A stretch of DNA of 64,000 nucleotides. Source: Chloroflexota bacterium. Lineage in GTDB: Bacteria; Chloroflexota; Anaerolineae; UBA4142. The position numbers were made by a program, and so were the translations under genes. Position 1 is the first letter of the stretch. Each line of letters begins with the position of its first letter. The notes under the pieces were generated by a model, which was not told where the DNA came from, did not search any database, and was given only the letters and a program-made list of their open reading frames with translations. Positions 9,897 through 18,815 of this stretch are shown one piece after another. Where the stretch lies: NCBI GenBank assembly GCA_016215025.1, contig JACRMI010000025.1:1-64000 (forward strand), in the 5' to 3' direction.

Positions 9897-11267
9897 ATGT
9901 CTTCCCTGAACCAAGCAATCGAATTTGCTCGCTCAAATCACGCGCGCTATCTTTCCGAGTTGAAAGAAATCATGGCAATCCCCAGCGTATCGACGCTGCC
10001 CGCGCATAAAGCCGATATGCAGCGCGCCGCCGAGTGGCTATCGAATCAGCTCACTGGCATGGGATTCAAAAACGTGGCGGTCTTGCCGACCGGCGGTCAT
10101 CCCGTCGTCTACGGCGAATTGCTCAACGCGCCGGGCAAACCGACCGTGCTCATTTACGGTCACTATGACGTTCAGCCCGCCGATCCGCTCAACGAATGGG
10201 TGACACCGCCGTTCGAGCCGACCGTGCGCGGCGATAATATTTACGCGCGCGGCGCATCCGACATGAAGGGGCAGATTCACGGCGCGCTCAAAGCGCTCGA
10301 ATCCTGGGTCAAGAATGGCGGCGTGCCGGTCAATATCAAAGTGATGGTCGAAGGCGAGGAAGAACTTGGCTCGCCCAACCTCGGCGCGTTCATCGCGCAA
10401 AACCGAGACAAACTCAAATGCGATTTCATGCTGAATACCGATTCGGGGATTCTTCGCCCCGATCTGCCGTCGATTGTGTACGGCTTGCGCGGTCTGGCGT
10501 ATTTCGAAATTTGGGTCCACGCGCCCCAGCATGATTTGCATTCAGGATTGTTTGGCGGATCGATTCACAATCCCGCGCAAGCGCTGTGCGAACTTGTCGC
10601 GGGTATGCACGACGCCGATGGTCACATCACCCTCCCAGGATTCTACGACAAGGTAAAAGTCTGGTCCGATGAAGAGCGCGCCGAGCTTGCGCGCGTGCCG
10701 CACTCGGACGATGAATGGCTCAAAATGACGGGCGTCCCCAAACTGTACGGCGAAAAAGGATACACGACGCTTGAGCGATTAGGCACGCGCCCGACTCTCG
10801 AAGTGAACGGCATCCTGTCTGGATTTACCGGCGAAGGAATCAAGACCGTGCTGCCGGCGAAAGCGATGGCGAAAATTTCGATGCGACTTGTGCCATACCA
10901 AGACCCTGCGCAAGTCGAACAGCAATTGAAAGAGTATATGCAGCGCAACGCGCCGCCGACGATTCGATGGGAAGTCAAAGCGATGGGAACCGCGACGCCG
11001 ATGCTCGTCGAGCGTGATACGCCCGGCATGAAGGCAGCGATTGCCGCGCTCAAAGAAACGTTCGGGGTTGAGCCAGTGTTCAAGCTCGAAGGTGGGACCG
11101 TGCCGGTGGTCAACATGGTCAAGAATCAACTCGGCGTCGATTCGGTGCAGCTCGGTTTCGGTTTGCCCGACGATAATTTTCACGGACCGAACGAAAAGTT
11201 GCACTTGCCCAACTACTATCGCGGCATCGAAACCTTCATTCGCTTTTTCGATTTGATTGGACGATGA
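9897..11267 (+). CDS. M20 family metallopeptidase / dipeptidase
   Basis: VLIYGHYDVQPADPLNEWVTPPFEPTVRGDNIYARGASDMKGQ, EGEEELGSPNL, HDLHSGLFGG, NFHGPNEKLHLPNYYRGIE. Confidence 0.95.
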   Translation: MSSLNQAIEFARSNHARYLSELKEIMAIPSVSTLPAHKADMQRAAEWLSNQLTGMGFKNVAVLPTGGHPVVYGELLNAPGKPTVLIYGHYDVQPADPLNEWVTPPFEPTVRGDNIYARGASDMKGQIHGALKALESWVKNGGVPVNIKVMVEGEEELGSPNLGAFIAQNRDKLKCDFMLNTDSGILRPDLPSIVYGLRGLAYFEIWVHAPQHDLHSGLFGGSIHNPAQALCELVAGMHDADGHITLPGFYDKVKVWSDEERAELARVPHSDDEWLKMTGVPKLYGEKGYTTLERLGTRPTLEVNGILSGFTGEGIKTVLPAKAMAKISMRLVPYQDPAQVEQQLKEYMQRNAPPTIRWEVKAMGTATPMLVERDTPGMKAAIAALKETFGVEPVFKLEGGTVPVVNMVKNQLGVDSVQLGFGLPDDNFHGPNEKLHLPNYYRGIETFIRFFDLIGR

Positions 11268-11271
11268 CCTT

Positions 11272-11425
11272 TTCATTGCGAGAAGGCACGCAGTACGATC
11301 GACGCATCAACCAGAGCTAAACGATTCGCGTGACGACGAAGCAAGCTCCGTCTTTGGTGGAGCTTGCTTCGTCGCTCTTTGGGCATTCGATAACGACACT
11401 TGTTCAAATCGCTCCTCGGAATGAC
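11272..11425. repeat. Long palindromic repeat, family A variant
   Basis: tcattgcgagaaggcacgcagtacg...cgctcctcggaatgac. Confidence 0.7.
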
Positions 11426-11532
11426 ATCACAAAAGACGAATCTCCGCTAATTTTGTTTTTTACTGGCGTGATTAGCGCGATACTTGTACCGCTCTGCGTT
11501 TGGTGCAGTGCAGTTGTTCGCGGATTGTTTTT

Positions 11533-11560
11533 TTGCAATACAACCCAACCGCAGTATAAT
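11533..11560 (+). promoter_or_regulatory. Putative sigma70 promoter for galU (TTGCAA-16-TATAAT)
   Basis: ttgcaa at 11533, tataat at 11555, then RBS taggaggaa upstream of ATG 11593. Confidence 0.55.
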
Positions 11561-11592
11561 CGAGCCGTCATCCTTAGGAGGAATTCATCGTC

Positions 11593-12474
11593 ATGACCGA
11601 AATCAACATCGCCGTAGTGCCCGTCGCCGGACTCGGCACGCGGCTCTTGCCTGCCACCAAATCACAGCCGAAAGAAATGTTGCCTGTCGGACGCAAACCT
11701 GTCGTGCAATACGTCGTCGAAGAATTGACGCGCGTCGGCATGAAGCGTTTGCTCTTTGTCACGGGACCCGGCAAAGCATCGATTGAAAATCATTTCGATC
11801 TGAACGGCGAATTGATTCAAAATTTGCGCGAGACCGGCAAAGAAGAATTGCTTTCCGAACTTGCCTTCGAGCGCGCGCCTGTGCAATATTTCTACACCCG
11901 CCAACGCCAACTGCTTGGACTAGGTCATGCGGTCTTGTGCGCCGAGCCGTACGTCGGCGATCAACCCTTCGTCGTCGCGCTCGGCGATTCGATCATCGGC
12001 ATCAACGCGAGCAGCGACATTGTGCGGCGCATGACCGAAGCGTTTGGCGAAAAGAATGCCGATGTGATCGTCGCGTTCGAGCAAGTGCCGATGAGCGAGA
12101 TTCACAACTATGGCGTCGCCAAACCCAGGACCGACGGCGATGTCTTCCAGATCGACGATGTGATCGAAAAGCCCAGCGCCGTCGAAGCGCCGAGCAACCT
12201 GGCGATTGCGGCGCGCTATGTGTTCGCGCCGAAAATTTTTGATGCGATCAAATCGACCAAGCCCGGCAAAGGCGGCGAGATTCAACTCACCGATGCGATT
12301 CGCTTGATCATTCGCAATGGCGGCAAGGTGTACGGCATGAAACTCGTCGGCGCAGAACGTCGCTTTGACATTGGCAATTTCGATTCGTATTTCAGGGCGT
12401 TCGTCGAGTTTGCGCTCGCCGACGAAAAGCACGGCGCAGCCCTGAGAGAATTCGTCAAGCAACTAATTCACTAA
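11593..12474 (+). CDS. galU: UTP--glucose-1-phosphate uridylyltransferase
   Basis: VVPVAGLGTRLLPATKSQPKEMLPVGRKPVVQYVVEEL; LGLGHAVLCAEPYVGDQPFVVALGD. Confidence 0.95.
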   Translation: MTEINIAVVPVAGLGTRLLPATKSQPKEMLPVGRKPVVQYVVEELTRVGMKRLLFVTGPGKASIENHFDLNGELIQNLRETGKEELLSELAFERAPVQYFYTRQRQLLGLGHAVLCAEPYVGDQPFVVALGDSIIGINASSDIVRRMTEAFGEKNADVIVAFEQVPMSEIHNYGVAKPRTDGDVFQIDDVIEKPSAVEAPSNLAIAARYVFAPKIFDAIKSTKPGKGGEIQLTDAIRLIIRNGGKVYGMKLVGAERRFDIGNFDSYFRAFVEFALADEKHGAALREFVKQLIH

Positions 12475-12576
12475 GACCGAATCGTTACACCACAGAAGGA
12501 AAGAAACACGGAATTTCTTATTTTTTCCGTGTCCCTTCGGTCGGTGGGGAAAAACACATTTTCGCAAAGGCATTCT

Positions 12577-13593
12577 ATGAACATCATTCGTAAACGCGCG
12601 TATGCGCGCGCCGCATTGCTCGGCAATCCATCCGATGGTTACAACGGCAAAACGATTTCGGTGATCGTGCGCAATTTTCGCGCCGAGGTGGTCTTGTACG
12701 AATGGGACACGGTCGAGATTGTGCTGGCGGAAGATGATCGCGCGCGCTTTAGTTCGATTTACGATTTGGCGAAAGATGTCAAGCTGCACGGCTATTACGG
12801 CGGCATTCGGCTCATCAAGGCGACGATCAAACGCTTTGTCGATTATTGCGAACGCAAGGGGATTCAACTCCACGACAAGAATTTTTCCGTTCGATACGAA
12901 ACGAATATTCCGCGCCAGGTCGGCATGGCGGGTTCGAGTGGACTCATCACCGCGACGCTGCGCTGCTTGATGGAATTTTACGGCGTCGCTATTCCGCGCG
13001 AGGTGCAGCCTAGTCTCGTGCTCGCCGTGGAAAACGAAGACCTGGGAATTGCCGGTGGTTTGCAAGACCGCGTGATTCAAGTGTACGAAGGTGTCGTCTT
13101 CATGGATTTTTCCCAAGACTGCGAACGCATCGTCGATGGTTATAAAACGTACGCATACGAACCTCTCGATCCTGCGCTTTTGCCGCAACTCTACATCGCG
13201 TATTCCGTTTCGCTTGCTGAGCCGACCGAAGTTTTTCACAACGATATTCGCGGACGTTACAGTCGTGGCGAAGAACTCGTCGTCAATGCGATGACGCACT
13301 GTGCTGAACTTGCGGCAAGTGGACGGAATGCGTTGCTCTCACGCGACTATGATCTCTTGGCGAAATTGATGGACGAAAATTTCGATACGCGGCGCAGTTT
13401 CTACAATCTTGCGCCGTGGCAGGTTCAAATGATCGAAGAAGCGCGCGCGTGCGGCGCGAGTGCGAACTTTGCTGGGTCTGGCGGTGCCATCATCGGCGCT
13501 TATCAAAACGAAGCCATGTACGAGCGCATCTGCAACAACATGGCGGCGATTGGCTGCCAAACGGTGAAACCGCTCATAGCGGCTGGCAAATAG
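12577..13593 (+). CDS. GHMP kinase, glucuronokinase-like
   Basis: MNIIRKRAYARAALLGNPSDGYNGKTISVIVRNFRAEVVL..., TNIPRQVGMAGSSGLITATLRCLM, AGGLQDRVIQVYEGVVFMDFS, SANFAGSGGAIIG; closely resembles remembered plant glucuronokinase motifs. Confidence 0.88.
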   Translation: MNIIRKRAYARAALLGNPSDGYNGKTISVIVRNFRAEVVLYEWDTVEIVLAEDDRARFSSIYDLAKDVKLHGYYGGIRLIKATIKRFVDYCERKGIQLHDKNFSVRYETNIPRQVGMAGSSGLITATLRCLMEFYGVAIPREVQPSLVLAVENEDLGIAGGLQDRVIQVYEGVVFMDFSQDCERIVDGYKTYAYEPLDPALLPQLYIAYSVSLAEPTEVFHNDIRGRYSRGEELVVNAMTHCAELAASGRNALLSRDYDLLAKLMDENFDTRRSFYNLAPWQVQMIEEARACGASANFAGSGGAIIGAYQNEAMYERICNNMAAIGCQTVKPLIAAGK

Positions 13594-13671
13594 CAAATAG
13601 CGGCTGGCAGATGGCAGATGGCGGTTGGCTATACGCTATCTGCCATCTGCTTTTTTCTGAAAGAATAACTT

Positions 13672-16413
13672 GTGGTGCGCATCCTTCAATTTGATTCAGC
13701 GAATGCTTCGCTCGATAACGCCGGCGGCAAAGGCGCGAACCTCGTGCACATGACGCGCGCCGGTTTTCCTGTTCCCGGCGGATTCATCATTGCCACGCAA
13801 GCGTATCGCGATTTTGTAAATGCGAATGCGCTCAGCGAAAAAATCGCAACGATTCTAAACACACTCCAAGCCGATAACCCCGACGCGCTCGAAGCCGCAT
13901 CGACGACGATTCGCAACCTGTTCGCCAAAGGCACAATGCCAGCAGAACTTGCGCGCGAAATTGTGTCTTCATATCTGGTCATTTCGAGCGAAGCGAGAAA
14001 TCTCTCTCCCAATCAAAGAGATTTCTTAGTCGTTCCACTCCCTCGAAATGACAGTATTCCCGTCGCCGTGCGGTCATCGGCAACTGCAGAAGATTTGCCA
14101 GAGTTGTCGTTCGCGGGACAACAAGACACATACCTCAACATCATCGGCGAAGAAAATTTGTTGCACGCGGTCGTCAATTGCTGGAGCAGTCTGTGGACGG
14201 CGCGCGCTATCGGTTATCGCGCACGAAATAATATTCCTCAGAACGAAACCGCGCTCGCGGTGATTGTGCAAGCGATGGTGCAGAGCGAAGCATCGGGCGT
14301 GATGTTCACGGCGAATCCGCTCACCGGCTTGCGCACGCAAATTGTGATCGATGCAACGCTTGGCTTGGGCGAGGTGCTCGTGTCAGGTCAAGTCGAGCCA
14401 GACAATTACATCGTCGATATTTCAAGCAAATCGATCATCGAAAAAACGCTCGGCGCAAAAGCGATTGCGATTCGTAGTAAAGCCGATGGCGGAACGGTTA
14501 CCCAAGACCAAAATGCGGCACAGAAACAGGCACTGCCCGACGCGCAGATTCTCGAACTGGCAGAACTCGGTCGGCGAGTAGCAGAGGAATATAAATTCCC
14601 GCAAGACATCGAATGGGCGTGGGCAAACGGCAAACTGTATTTGCTGCAATCGCGCGCGATCACGTCGCTGTATCCTTTGCCCGAAGGTGTCACACCCGAA
14701 GACTTGCGTGTGATGTTTTCGTTCGGCGCAGTCCAAGGCATGCTCGATCCGCTGACGCCGCTCGGACGGGATGTGTTTCGTGTGGCGTTCTCCGGGGGTG
14801 CAGCGCTTTTCGGTTCTCATGTGAGCTATCTTGAACAACGTGTTGCACACATCGCGGGTGAACGTCTTTGGATCGATTTTACTGCTGTCGCGCGTAGTCC
14901 GATTGGTCATCGCATCCTGCCCGCGTTGTTCAATTACCTCGAAGCAGGCGGACGCGGCGCGCTGATCGAATTGCTCAACGATCCGCGATTGCAGCCCGGA
15001 GAACACCACGCGAAATTATCGATCCTGTTCAGCATTGCACAATTCGTATTGCCGGTGATTGCGCAAATTTTCCGCAATTGGCTGAATCCCGATCATCGTC
15101 CGGAGGAAATACTGACGACGACGGATCGCGGCATCGCAGAATTGCAGGCGCGTAGTGAATCGATCACGGGTACGCGCGAAGAAAAGTTACAGCAGCGCGT
15201 TCAACTCTTTGCTAATCTTGCACGTACGTTTCCGGATCATCTTTTGCCCATCGCGTTTGGTCTGGCGTCGGGGATGGCAGCGTTTAACATCCTCGTGCAA
15301 AATGCCAAGCACGCGACAGGCAGCGATCAACTTGCGCTTGCCATCGTGCGCGGCGTGCCGCATAACGTGACAACCGAAATGGATTTGGCGTTGTGGCAAA
15401 CAGCAAAAACGATTCGCGCCGACGACGCATCGCAACGTGAGTTGTCGAATCGACCGGCGCAAGACCTCGCGCGCGATTATCGCGCGGGCAAATTGCCCAT
15501 CATCGCACAGAACGCCGCCGCAAAATTTTTGCGACGATACGGAATGCGCGGAATTGCCGAAATCGATTTGGGGCGCGCGCGTTGGAACGAAGATCCGACG
15601 CCGGTCTTTCAATCGCTTGCCAGTTATCTGAAAATCGAGAATGAGGCGATGGCTCCGGATGTCGTCATTGCGTCGAGCGCACGACGCGCGGAGGAAGCTG
15701 CCAAAGAACTCGAAGCTGCGGTGCGCAAAACGCATCTCGGCGCGCTCAAAGCGCGCATCGTTCGATTTGCGGTCCGGCGCACGCGCGCGTTTATCGGTCT
15801 ACGTGAAGCACCCAAGTTCCATGCCATTCGACGAATGGGCATCATTCGCAGTGCGTTGCTCGCATCGGGCAAGGATTTTGTTGACACAGGTATGCTGAAT
15901 CAGGCAGACGACGTGTTCTTTCTATCGTTCGAGGAATTGCAAGCGTTCGCAGGCGGCGAATCGCGCGATTGGAAAAGGATTGTTGCCAATCATCGTGCGG
16001 TATTTGCGCGCGAAAAAATGCGGCGACAGATTCCGCGCTTGCTTTTGAGCGACGGTCGTGCGATTTACGAAGGTATGAGTGACGCGAACATGGCGAGTGG
16101 AAGTTTACGCGGTAGTCCCGTTTCGCCCGGCGTCGTCGAAGGCAACGCGCATATCGTTTTCGATCCGCACAACGCGCAACTTGTTCCCGGCGAAATCCTC
16201 GTGTGCCCGGGAACCGATCCCGCGTGGACGCCATTGTTTTTATCGGCAGGGGGATTGGTGATGGAAGTCGGCGGGCTGATGACGCACGGCGCGGTGGTTG
16301 CACGCGAATACGGAATTCCAGCGGTCGTCGGAGTCAATCGGGCGACGACGCGTTTGCAAACGGGGCAAAAAATTCGTGTGAATGGTACAACAGGAGTAAT
16401 TGAGTTGCTGTAA
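13672..16413 (+). CDS. PEP-utilizing dikinase-type enzyme, rifampicin-phosphotransferase-like architecture (ATP-grasp / central / C-terminal swivelling His domain)
   Basis: NAGGKGANLVHMTRAGFPVPGGFIIATQAYRDFV; VAVRSSATAEDLPELSFAGQQDTYLNI; C-terminal GGLVMEVGGLMTHGAVVAREYGIPAVVGVNRATTRLQTGQKIRVNG. GTG start. Confidence 0.85.
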   Translation: MVRILQFDSANASLDNAGGKGANLVHMTRAGFPVPGGFIIATQAYRDFVNANALSEKIATILNTLQADNPDALEAASTTIRNLFAKGTMPAELAREIVSSYLVISSEARNLSPNQRDFLVVPLPRNDSIPVAVRSSATAEDLPELSFAGQQDTYLNIIGEENLLHAVVNCWSSLWTARAIGYRARNNIPQNETALAVIVQAMVQSEASGVMFTANPLTGLRTQIVIDATLGLGEVLVSGQVEPDNYIVDISSKSIIEKTLGAKAIAIRSKADGGTVTQDQNAAQKQALPDAQILELAELGRRVAEEYKFPQDIEWAWANGKLYLLQSRAITSLYPLPEGVTPEDLRVMFSFGAVQGMLDPLTPLGRDVFRVAFSGGAALFGSHVSYLEQRVAHIAGERLWIDFTAVARSPIGHRILPALFNYLEAGGRGALIELLNDPRLQPGEHHAKLSILFSIAQFVLPVIAQIFRNWLNPDHRPEEILTTTDRGIAELQARSESITGTREEKLQQRVQLFANLARTFPDHLLPIAFGLASGMAAFNILVQNAKHATGSDQLALAIVRGVPHNVTTEMDLALWQTAKTIRADDASQRELSNRPAQDLARDYRAGKLPIIAQNAAAKFLRRYGMRGIAEIDLGRARWNEDPTPVFQSLASYLKIENEAMAPDVVIASSARRAEEAAKELEAAVRKTHLGALKARIVRFAVRRTRAFIGLREAPKFHAIRRMGIIRSALLASGKDFVDTGMLNQADDVFFLSFEELQAFAGGESRDWKRIVANHRAVFAREKMRRQIPRLLLSDGRAIYEGMSDANMASGSLRGSPVSPGVVEGNAHIVFDPHNAQLVPGEILVCPGTDPAWTPLFLSAGGLVMEVGGLMTHGAVVAREYGIPAVVGVNRATTRLQTGQKIRVNGTTGVIELL
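13978..14052. repeat. Family A palindromic repeat inserted in frame inside the PEP-utilizing enzyme CDS
   Basis: 75 bp = 25 codons; termini GTCATTTCGAG/CTCGAAATGAC; encodes VISSEARNLSPNQRDFLVVPLPRND. Confidence 0.9.
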
Positions 16414-16438
16414 AATCAAATAGGCGAGTTGAAAAACC

Positions 16439-16693
16439 TTATCTGGTGCTTTCAAGTAGGATGGTTTTTTCCCTTAATTCTTCATACAAGAAGCGATATT
16501 TTTTGTATGCGCGTAGCGGCATTGCGGTCGTCGATACGCCGGCAAGGACAATTAAAGCATCGATGAGAAAGGTCACTAGAAACGTTCCTAATGTTATGCC
16601 GTGATTAAAGAATAAAATGGTTATGCTGGCACAAGCAATTATCACTGGTAATCCAACACCAATCTTAAAAATGATGGGAACGGTAATTTCCAT
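16439..16693 (-). CDS. Small hypothetical membrane protein
   Basis: MEITVPIIFKIGVGLPVIIACASITILFFNHGITLGTFLVTFLIDALIVL... two TM segments; upstream ORF extension matches the repeat tggacgcggatgaacgcag. Confidence 0.5.
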   Translation of the reverse strand: MEITVPIIFKIGVGLPVIIACASITILFFNHGITLGTFLVTFLIDALIVLAGVSTTAMPLRAYKKYRFLYEELREKTILLESTR

Positions 16694-16745
16694 AGGCCAA
16701 TTCCGAGGTTGGAGAAGTTTTAATCTGCGTTCATCCGCGTCCAAT

Positions 16746-18731
16746 TCATTTCAAGTATTTGGCAAACCAAGCCACAATTCGCTCTAAGCGCTCTTTGCGA
16801 TGCTTCGGCTTGCCACTGCGCGACAACTCGTGCGTCTCATCGGGAAAGCGCACAAACTCAGTTGGTACGCCTAGCTTTTTTAGCGCGATGTAAAATTGCT
16901 CGCCCTGTTCAATCGGGCAGCGGAAATCTTTTTCGCTGTGCAGAATCAACGTCGGTGTTTTGCAATTTGCTACGTGCGCAATCGGCGAATGGGTGAGATA
17001 TTCGCTGGCGTTGTTCCATGGCTCGCCGCCGACGTACCACTCACTCGCGAAAAAGTGTCCAATGTCGCTCGTGCCGTAGAATGAATACCAATTATTCAGC
17101 GCGCGCATCGATACCGCCGCTTTGAATCGATCCGTGTGCGTGACGATCCAACTCGTCATATAGCCGCCATACGACCCGCCCGCCACGCCGTTGCGCTTTT
17201 CATCGATCCATTTGTATTTCCTGAGCGCGAATTCCCACACTGCCATGATGTCGCGATAATCGCGCCCGCCCCAATCCTTGCCAATACATTTCGCAAACTC
17301 TTGTCCATAGCCCGCACTACCGCGTGGATTACAAAATACGACGGCGTATCCTTGCGCGCACAAAACTTGAAACTCGTGGAAGAAGGTTTCGCCATACGAG
17401 CTGTGCGGGCCGCCGTGAATCTGCAGCACGGCTGGGAATTTTCTCCCAGGTTTCCAATTCAGCGGTTTCATCAGCCAACCTTCGATGGCGGTGCCTTCGT
17501 TCATCACGACAAATTTTTCTGGCTTGGACAATTGCACATCGACGAGTAAATCGGCATTGACATTTGTTATTTTCTTCGTCGCGCCAGCAACCGTCGATAC
17601 GAAAACGTCGTTGGGATTCGTTGGAGTGCTGGCAACAAACGCAAATCGATTGGCTGTGCGCGAGTACGAATAACCGATGATGTGCTGATCGCCATGCGTG
17701 ACTGGCTTGACTATGCCTCCGTTTGATCCAACCGAATAAGTGTTGCTCGTCCCGCATTCTGTCGCCAGAAAATAAATCGTCTTGCCATCTTTTGACCAAG
17801 CGGGTGTTGGCGGCATGTGATCGGCGGAGCGCAGATCGGTTGCGAGTGCGCTGCCCAGCGTTCGATCAAATCCTTTCGACACTGGAATCGCTTTGCCGCC
17901 GCGCGATGGCATCACATAGATACGTGCTTCAGTGACAGTGGCGTATTCATTCTCGTGACCAAAGAACGCGATCAGTTTTCCATCGGGCGACCACGCTGGC
18001 GCGATGGCGGGACCTTTGCGGCGAGTCAAGCGTTTGAGTGCGCCGCCCTTTGCCGGCACAGACCACAAATCGTTCCAGGGTTGTTCATCTGCTTTGGCAG
18101 ACCGATTAGCGGCGAACACCAGCGTCTTGCTGTCGGGCGACCACGCTGGCGAGCCGTGATTGTACATACCTCGCGTCAGTTGTTGCGATATGCCATCAGC
18201 TATTTGCAATACGCAGATTTGTCGCCACCCGTAATCCCAGAATCCTTCGTCGTTCGATTTGTAATTGAGCCGCGTGTACGATTTCGCGTCCGAGTCGTCG
18301 CGCTGTTCGTTGGCGTGTTTCGTTTCCTTCGTAATCACTTTCGACGTGAACGCGATCATCGTCCCATCGGGTGACCACACGGGTGCGCTCGGTTTATTCG
18401 CATCGTCGGTCAAGCGAAGCGCTTCGCCGCCGTCGATGGAGATGCGATAGAGTTGGTCTTTCTTCTCCTTGTCGCGGTCCGATGCGAATGCGATCCATTT
18501 TCCGTCGGGGGACCAACGCGGCGAGCGATCCTTGCCCTCGCCGAAAGTGAATTGGCGCGCAGGCGTGGAGCCGTCGCTCGGCACGAGCCAAATGTGCGCG
18601 CTGTACTTGTCGCCTTCGAGGTCTGGCGTGGTCAACACGAACGCGACCGTTTTACCGTCGGGCGAGATTTGCGCGTCGGATACGAGTTTGATTTTGAACA
18701 GATCGTCAATTGCGATGGGATGCTTGGACAT
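16746..18731 (-). CDS. S9 family prolyl oligopeptidase / acylaminoacyl-peptidase
   Basis: WD40-like/TolB beta-propeller repeats (SPRWSPDGKWIAF) plus alpha/beta hydrolase: GVAGGSYGGYMTSWIVTHTDRFKAAVSMRA, HSEKDFRCPIEQGEQFY, DETHELSRSG. Confidence 0.95.
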   Translation of the reverse strand: MSKHPIAIDDLFKIKLVSDAQISPDGKTVAFVLTTPDLEGDKYSAHIWLVPSDGSTPARQFTFGEGKDRSPRWSPDGKWIAFASDRDKEKKDQLYRISIDGGEALRLTDDANKPSAPVWSPDGTMIAFTSKVITKETKHANEQRDDSDAKSYTRLNYKSNDEGFWDYGWRQICVLQIADGISQQLTRGMYNHGSPAWSPDSKTLVFAANRSAKADEQPWNDLWSVPAKGGALKRLTRRKGPAIAPAWSPDGKLIAFFGHENEYATVTEARIYVMPSRGGKAIPVSKGFDRTLGSALATDLRSADHMPPTPAWSKDGKTIYFLATECGTSNTYSVGSNGGIVKPVTHGDQHIIGYSYSRTANRFAFVASTPTNPNDVFVSTVAGATKKITNVNADLLVDVQLSKPEKFVVMNEGTAIEGWLMKPLNWKPGRKFPAVLQIHGGPHSSYGETFFHEFQVLCAQGYAVVFCNPRGSAGYGQEFAKCIGKDWGGRDYRDIMAVWEFALRKYKWIDEKRNGVAGGSYGGYMTSWIVTHTDRFKAAVSMRALNNWYSFYGTSDIGHFFASEWYVGGEPWNNASEYLTHSPIAHVANCKTPTLILHSEKDFRCPIEQGEQFYIALKKLGVPTEFVRFPDETHELSRSGKPKHRKERLERIVAWFAKYLK

Positions 18732-18815
18732 TGGAGTTCCTTTTTGACCACAGAGGACACAGAGAGCACAGAGAAAATTTATTATCTGCGTTCATCCGCG
18801 TTCATCGGCGTCCAA

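Noticed and set aside
12487-12550. Terminator/regulatory hairpin between galU and the kinase
   Set aside because: The inverted cacagaaggaaagaaacacggaattt...ttccgtgtcccttcggtc matches the family G-type repeat style; regulatory role cannot be supported.
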